Positions 15,351 to 19,667 of a stretch of 19,667 nt of DNA are shown piece by piece. The stretch's first letter is position 1; each line of letters begins with the position of its first letter. Both the position numbers and the translations under genes were made by a program. This DNA is from an uncultured Muribaculaceae bacterium (GTDB lineage Bacteria > Bacteroidota > Bacteroidia > Bacteroidales > Muribaculaceae), in the NCBI GenBank assembly GCA_910585755.1, contig CAJUFH010000058.1, positions 1 to 19,667 on the forward strand, written 5' to 3'. Below the pieces are notes generated by a model that saw only the letters and a program-made list of their open reading frames with translations, searched no databases and was not told the DNA's origin.

Positions 15351-16136
15351 TCAGCCGGCGGTGGCGGGGATGGGGCCGGAGTAGACGGCGCGGACTTTGC
15401 CGACGGGGAGCTTCCCCTCAAGGAGGAGGGGGATGCGCTCCGGCCCGGTCGAAATCCAGGCATCCATATTGTCGGAGGTCTTGCGGCCGTCGCCGGAAGT
15501 GAAGGTGAAGGTTATATGGTACGTGTCATACTCCTTCTTACCTATTTTTATCCGGTCCATATTGTCGAAATGGATTGTCAGAATCTCCTTCTCGCGGCCG
15601 GAAAAAACGGTCAGCCTAACCATCTGCCCCTTGTGGAGGTTGGCGAAGTCAAAGGAGCGCATAAAGTAGAACGCGCTCAGCATGTCGAGCGTCGGGCCTG
15701 TCGCAGTGAGGGTCTTTGTTGAGCGCTTTACCTGCTTGGCATCCTTTTTCTTGCGGGCCACCTGCACGTCGGCCTTCACCTCGCTGCCGGAACGGGTGTA
15801 GCGGAGTATATCGTGGTTGAAATCGCCCCCTTCCCGCGCGATTTTTTCGTAATAGGAAGGATAAAACGTGGCCTTGGCGATGGAGCCTTTCAGCGTGTCG
15901 CGCACGAGATAGAAGCGGTCGGCCCATTTGGCAGTCTTCGCCGTAAGCTGTGCCCTGAACTCCGGGGAACCGGGAGTCATATGAGTCGAAATCGCGACAT
16001 CCCCGGCCTTCTTGTTAATCAGGCCCCATTTGTACATTATATCGTATGTCAGGGTTTCGCCCGGCACTTCCCAGGCCTTCAGCGACGGGAGTGCGGCAAA
16101 CAGCAAAACTATTGTCAGCAGTATCTTTTTCATCAT
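15351..16136 (-). CDS. DUF3108 periplasmic protein (second of tandem pair)
   Basis: A 261-residue exported protein with a signal peptide (MMKKILLTIVLLFAALPSLKA, then WEVPGETLTYDI). The opening, PGETLTYDIMYKWGLINKKAG, is typical of DUF3108, as is the closing D-x-W-I-S-T-G-PERIPLLLEGKLPVGKVRAVY. The fold is expected to be a beta-rich periplasmic or outer-membrane-associated domain of unknown role. It is the downstream member of a tandem pair, 39 bp after its paralogue, and probably shares its transcript. It holds a lysine-rich insertion (ARKKKDAKQVKRS, about residues 127-139) not seen in the partner. Confidence 0.85.
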   Translation of the reverse strand: MMKKILLTIVLLFAALPSLKAWEVPGETLTYDIMYKWGLINKKAGDVAISTHMTPGSPEFRAQLTAKTAKWADRFYLVRDTLKGSIAKATFYPSYYEKIAREGGDFNHDILRYTRSGSEVKADVQVARKKKDAKQVKRSTKTLTATGPTLDMLSAFYFMRSFDFANLHKGQMVRLTVFSGREKEILTIHFDNMDRIKIGKKEYDTYHITFTFTSGDGRKTSDNMDAWISTGPERIPLLLEGKLPVGKVRAVYSGPIPATAG

Positions 16137-16175
16137 AGTGTTTAGACAAGCCCAGGCCGAGAAGGTTTAAGCGGA

Positions 16176-16943
16176 TTAGAAGCCGGACGCCTCTTCGCCG
16201 AGCAGCGAGCACTCTATATGCCCGATTTTCAGGGAACCATTAATCTGGACAGGCACGCGGGTATCATCGTCGGCGAGCCAGATTTCCATATTATCAACAG
16301 CGCCGGGCTCCCCCTGGGCCGAGAAATCGAGGCTGATGCCGAAGGTGGCCACCTCGCGGCCTCTGACGGGACGCGTCGAGCGGCCATTGTAGGTGACAGT
16401 CAGCGTTTCGGGGGTCTGTCCGGCGAATATATTGACCGTCACTGTTTCTCCCGCAGCCATATCCTCGTAAGGAATCTGCCGGATATAATAGAACACAGCG
16501 AGCAGGTCGAGCGTCAGGCCTCCGGCATAATGGCTCACGCGGGAGCGGAGCACCTTCCCGTCCGGCAATCTCTTTACGATTTCCCCCTTGGAGGAATCGC
16601 CGGAATGGTCGTAAGTGATGGTCTGGATTGTAAACTCGCCGGCCTCACGGGTGATATGCTCGTTATAGACCGGGCGGTAGTCTCCGGCCATGATCGTTCC
16701 TACCATCGTATCGGTAGCCGCGTAGTAGTGGCCCATCAAATCGACCGACTTGCCGGAAAGCGTCGCGGTGAAAGTTCCCGATGCCGGATTGTTGACGGTC
16801 GTAAGAGTAGCGACCCCGGCGTTGGCGTCAATCAGTCCCCATTTGTATCGGACTCCGTAGTGGAGAGTCTCGTCAGGCACAGTCCAGGCTCCGGCGGCCG
16901 CGGCCGTCATAAGCGATAATGCGATAATTCCGAGCTTTTTCAT
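16176..16943 (-). CDS. DUF3108 periplasmic protein (first of tandem pair)
   Basis: A 255-residue exported protein with a signal peptide (KKLGIIALSLMTAAAAGA, then WTVPDETLHYGV). It aligns along its whole length with the downstream gene: PDETLHYGVRYKWGLIDANAG, the YNEHITREAGEF/YYEKIAREGGDF region, GLTLDLLAVFYYIRQI against GPTLDMLSAFYFMRSF, and the closing DDTRVPVQINGSLKIGHIE. The two are therefore an old tandem duplication. It also has VNIFAGQTPETLTV against LTVFSGREKEILTI. The function is unknown; a role in envelope biogenesis or polymer handling would be a guess. Confidence 0.85.
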   Translation of the reverse strand: MKKLGIIALSLMTAAAAGAWTVPDETLHYGVRYKWGLIDANAGVATLTTVNNPASGTFTATLSGKSVDLMGHYYAATDTMVGTIMAGDYRPVYNEHITREAGEFTIQTITYDHSGDSSKGEIVKRLPDGKVLRSRVSHYAGGLTLDLLAVFYYIRQIPYEDMAAGETVTVNIFAGQTPETLTVTYNGRSTRPVRGREVATFGISLDFSAQGEPGAVDNMEIWLADDDTRVPVQINGSLKIGHIECSLLGEEASGF

Positions 16944-17023
16944 AATCTTTCATATTTCTAATATGAACAAACTCGGAATGTCAAAGGTTGCCGGCTGCTT
17001 CAAACCACCGCCGCCGCCCACCC

Positions 17024-17833
17024 TCAGCGCTTTTGGAAAGGGGTACCGCGCATAAGCTCCTCGGCGCGGCGCTCGTCGGCTGCCGCGTCGGCCTCGCGGT
17101 AGCGCAGACGGTTGAGCCTGGCGCGGCACAGGTACAGCCCCGGTTCCTCAGGCGCGATCTTCAACCCCTCCTGGATATCCTCCGCGGCCTCGGGAAGGTC
17201 TCCGAGGTCCATGCGGCACATCGCCCTCGCAGCCAGCAGGTCGGCATCCGGCTTCCCTTTCAGCAATTCGGTGTAAGCGGCCACCGCGTCCCTGCCGCGC
17301 CCCGTAGAGGAATAAATCAGCGCCAGCGCCAGAAGCGACTGCCGCGACTTGGGGCGTAACGCCCGGTGGCGCGCCATATCAGCTTCCGCGCCTGCGAAAT
17401 CGCCTGAATCCAGCCGGAGCGTCCCCCGTTCGTAATAAGCCGGAGCGTAGGTCGAATCAGTAGCTATGGCAAGCGACAGGTCGGCCATAGCGTCCTGCCG
17501 ACGCCCCATGTGGTCGAGCACCCGGGCGCGGTTGGCGAGAATCGTTACCGAACCCGGAGCCATCGCCCGGGCCTGGGAAAGCGTTCCAAGCGCCAGGGAG
17601 TCGTTACCCGCGTAGAACTGCACCATCCCGAGGTTCGACAGCAGCAGGACGTTGCTCGGATTCGACGGCTCGGTAGTCATCGCCTCCTTCAGCCATTCGC
17701 CGGCCAGCTCGTAGTTCCCTTTGGCAATCTCGCGCTCCGCCTCCTCGACGCAGGTTATATAGTCCGCGCCCAAACAGCAAAGACCCGCGACAGCCGAAAA
17801 AAGCGCTATAACTTCTCTCTTAATCAAATTCAT
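17024..17833 (-). CDS. Exported tetratricopeptide repeat protein
   Basis: A 269-residue protein with an N-terminal signal sequence (IKREVIALFSAVAGLCCLGA) and about five or six TPR units from residue 30 to the end. Examples are NLGMVQFYAGNDSLALGTLSQARAMAP and YERGTLRLDSGDFAGAEADMARHRALRP. TPR proteins mostly act as protein-binding scaffolds. The cysteine pair near residues 19-20 does not make a good lipobox, so I do not call it a lipoprotein. ATG 17833 is preferred over a TTG two codons upstream (17839). It stands alone on the minus strand, 80 bp before the DUF3108 pair. Confidence 0.85.
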   Translation of the reverse strand: MNLIKREVIALFSAVAGLCCLGADYITCVEEAEREIAKGNYELAGEWLKEAMTTEPSNPSNVLLLSNLGMVQFYAGNDSLALGTLSQARAMAPGSVTILANRARVLDHMGRRQDAMADLSLAIATDSTYAPAYYERGTLRLDSGDFAGAEADMARHRALRPKSRQSLLALALIYSSTGRGRDAVAAYTELLKGKPDADLLAARAMCRMDLGDLPEAAEDIQEGLKIAPEEPGLYLCRARLNRLRYREADAAADERRAEELMRGTPFQKR

Positions 17834-17844
17834 GCCCAAATTTA

Positions 17845-18125
17845 CTAAGTTCGGGGCTGAAATCGGGCCTGTTCACTATCTTTCACACGATTTTAAACAT
17901 AATTCACCTAACCCGATGAAACCTTTCCCCCGCTTCCAACGTCTTACTTACAGAAACAGGACTTCATAAGCAAGATTGATATAGATTGGTTAATGATTGA
18001 TAGAATTGGTTTTTGACCCCTTATGCCGCCTCCCTGATGGGAGTGCGGAAGACAAGGAAGAATGAATTTTGAATCTCGCTGACACTACACTGATAGACCC
18101 AGCCGGATTTCATACACGAAAATTC
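17845..18125. other. Gene-free region upstream of the TPR gene
   Basis: I see no credible reading frame or RNA family. It contains an imperfect 21-bp direct repeat (GATTGATATAGATTGG at 17974 and GATTGATAGAATTGG at 17995) and a 9-bp-stem hairpin with one bulge (18026-18048, TGAT loop) lacking a T-run. A short non-coding RNA is possible but not shown. Confidence 0.5.
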
Positions 18126-18166
18126 AAACAAACGACCCGACCGTGAGGCCGGGTCGTTTGTTTTTT
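18126..18166. terminator. Strong, nearly symmetrical intrinsic terminator
   Basis: Perfect 14-base arms (18126-18139 and 18150-18163), an inner CC/GG pair and a GTGA loop. A T-run follows on the plus strand, and the A-rich left arm gives T residues on the minus strand. It sits 38 bases past the stop of the minus-strand gene ending at 18205, whose transcript it should end. Confidence 0.85.
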
Positions 18167-18204
18167 AGCGATGAGAATGTATACAAAAATCTGATACACC
18201 CTCA

Positions 18205-19593
18205 TTATTTCACAAGCACTTTCTGAGCGCCCGTCGCTGTGCGGCGGATATAGAGGCCGGAAGCGGGAGTGCCGTTTACGCGGCGACCGTCGATTGTGAA
18301 GTATTCAGCCTTGCCGTCGGCGATGTCAGTGGCGATTTTGTCAACCGCGCCGGTCCCGGCAATCTGATAGTCGGAATACTCGATTTTCACAAAATCTTCC
18401 CAGTCACCTTCAAGCTCATCGAGGGGAGCCGTGATTTCGTCGACCGTCATACGCGACAGAGCAAAGTATTCCTCCTCGTCGCCACCCTCTTCCAGGGGCA
18501 TGAACTCACGCTGAATGTATGTCACAGGCAGCTCGGTAGCAGGATCAAGGACCTCCTCGCCTTTCAGATAAGTACCGAACTCGAGCACGCCGTCATAGAT
18601 GGTGTACTGAATCCCGAGTAAATCGTTGCCCAGCTCGTTGAACATAGCGCTCTCAACATATTTTTCCACGCTGCCGTCAACCCCCTCGGTAGTCTGTACT
18701 ACCTCACTGAGGTAACCTCCGTTGGGATAATTGGTCCAAGTCTGCTCGAAAACCCCGTCTGTCATCCTGCCTACGAGGGTAAAATCGTCAGTGTCTCCAA
18801 CGTAAGTGACAGTAGACACGACAACCGGCTCCCCCTCGTACATCTGAGTGAAGGCCTTTACCTTGTTATTGCCCTCATAGATGCAGTCCATATCGTAAAT
18901 CTGGCCGTCGAAAGCATACCACTCAATATTGTCGTAAACCAGATCCTCGAACCAGCCCACCGGCTCATAAGTCGAATAGTCAAACTCCATTTCGCTGTAT
19001 ACGATATTGTTGGCCTTCTTGTCGTCGCCATAAAAGAACTCGTACTTGCTGATCGGATCATAACGGCCGTTATACGCCAGCTCGAGCTGCACGGAAGTAA
19101 CGTTGCCGTCAGCGTCGCGTGTCACAACGCGGCGCTGGGACGCTCCAGCGGACACCCATGCCGAAGCCGCCTCGTCCCAGGATTCGTCTATGGTGTTTAG
19201 AAGCAGGTTGTGCATTTTTGGGTCATACTCCTTCAGGCGGCGCGACGAGGGAACGAGGTTGTCGGCCGTCTCGCCGACATAGGTAGTCTGCTCCGTCAGC
19301 ATGCCGAACTCGTCGTAGACATATTCGACGCGGGAATATGTATCCTCCTCATCGAGAGCCTTGATCAGGTCGACCTGGGGATAGCCTTGCGGTGTCCAGG
19401 TGGTCGTGTATTCTTCGGAGGGAATCCATTCACCGCCATCAGACATCGAAACTATCTGCTTGACGGGACGCCATACCTGGTTTTCAGCCATAGAGGCAAT
19501 GCGGTGGTGACGGCCGGCGACCGCTGCCTGTTTTTTGGCGGCGAGATTCTTTTTAACGGCACCCGTCTTCGCAAGCGCCGGATGCACGGTCAT
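18205..19593 (-). CDS. Secreted-type protein with Por/T9SS-like C-terminal tail, no signal peptide seen
   Basis: A 462-residue protein rich in aromatic and acidic residues, with repeated strand-like units (e.g. YSRVEYVYDEFGMLTEQTTYV, DSSVEYVY-like segments, TWTNYPNGGYLSE), recalling YD/RHS-like or surface beta-repeat proteins of gut Bacteroidales. The end (about 432-462) reads YFTIDGRRVNG, then GLYIRR and KVLVK. This is the type of C-terminal sorting or anchoring tail seen on exported proteins of Prevotella and Muribaculaceae. Such proteins should carry a signal peptide. Here the ATG at 19593 starts directly with a basic Ala/Lys-rich stretch (VKKNLAAKKQAAVAGRHHR), and a stop codon lies in frame 11 codons upstream. 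The 5' end may therefore be missing, frameshifted or mis-assembled. Function unknown. Confidence 0.7.
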   Translation of the reverse strand: MTVHPALAKTGAVKKNLAAKKQAAVAGRHHRIASMAENQVWRPVKQIVSMSDGGEWIPSEEYTTTWTPQGYPQVDLIKALDEEDTYSRVEYVYDEFGMLTEQTTYVGETADNLVPSSRRLKEYDPKMHNLLLNTIDESWDEAASAWVSAGASQRRVVTRDADGNVTSVQLELAYNGRYDPISKYEFFYGDDKKANNIVYSEMEFDYSTYEPVGWFEDLVYDNIEWYAFDGQIYDMDCIYEGNNKVKAFTQMYEGEPVVVSTVTYVGDTDDFTLVGRMTDGVFEQTWTNYPNGGYLSEVVQTTEGVDGSVEKYVESAMFNELGNDLLGIQYTIYDGVLEFGTYLKGEEVLDPATELPVTYIQREFMPLEEGGDEEEYFALSRMTVDEITAPLDELEGDWEDFVKIEYSDYQIAGTGAVDKIATDIADGKAEYFTIDGRRVNGTPASGLYIRRTATGAQKVLVK

Positions 19594-19667
19594 TTCTACC
19601 TTGTTGCCCTTCTTCCTGACTTCGTCAACGTGTCACCCAAAAATCATCAGAGAAGAGAGGTGCGATG
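19594..19667. other. Upstream edge of the secreted-type gene
   Basis: On the minus strand this 74-base stretch shows an in-frame TGA (about 19627-19629) and no hydrophobic leader in any frame before the ATG at 19593. The only other ATG near it, ATGATTTTTGGG, ends after four codons. No clear TAnnTTTG promoter box is present. Confidence 0.6.

Noticed and set aside
16218..16919. Plus-strand open frame of 233 codons opposite the first DUF3108 gene
   Set aside because: The minus-strand gene has a clear signal peptide and a paralogue; the antisense frame has neither.
17837..17844. TAAATTTG on the minus strand just before the TPR gene start
   Set aside because: It matches the -7 consensus but lies only 3 bases before the ATG and has no -33 box at the right distance; a leaderless message is possible but not supported.
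18126..18166. Inverted repeat as an insertion-element end or attachment site
   Set aside because: Stem, short loop and T-run directly after a stop codon are fully explained by an intrinsic terminator.

Overview
The window looks like a Bacteroidales chromosome, most likely Muribaculaceae. This is inferred from Bacteroidetes -7 promoter boxes (TAnnTTTG) at several starts, the lack of clear Shine-Dalgarno sites, a lipoprotein-type TamA homologue (TamL-like), a type-3 prolyl-tRNA synthetase and a Por/T9SS-like C-terminal tail on a secreted-type protein. Most of the DNA is GC-rich (about 60%). Two stretches are clearly AT-richer: positions 1-2600 and 7600-8880.

Layout. (1) 1-2495: an AT-rich accessory segment holding the C-terminal part of a DNA methylase (its 5' end lies outside the window) and, 10 bp later, an AlbA_2/GHKL-type ATP-binding protein. 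This looks like the edge of a restriction or defence island. (2) 2769-7597: proS, a polyisoprenyl-type family 2 glycosyltransferase and a TamL-like Omp85 lipoprotein. The last two overlap by 10 bp. (3) 7626-8753, minus: an AAA ATPase with DUF4143 and a repeat-bearing promoter region, in AT-richer DNA. (4) 8946-12243, minus: a DUF805 membrane protein and uvrA. (5) 12387-13689, plus: four small genes in a row (two YtxH-like, one holin-superfamily-III-like, one unknown), resembling an envelope or stress module. (6) 13802-15326, plus: prmA with its own promoter, then an outer-membrane-type protein. (7) 15351-16943, minus: two tandem DUF3108 paralogues. (8) 17024-17833, minus: an exported TPR protein. 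(9) 18205-19593, minus: a large protein with a T9SS-like tail but no visible signal peptide, followed by a strong terminator.

Most genes are core housekeeping or envelope genes. The most interesting places are the methylase/AlbA_2 pair, with a 48-bp perfect palindrome and a terminator-like hairpin inside the methylase reading frame; the repeated operator-like elements before the DUF4143 ATPase; the four-gene YtxH/holin cluster; and the secreted-type protein without a signal peptide. I found no tRNA, rRNA, CRISPR array or insertion sequence.
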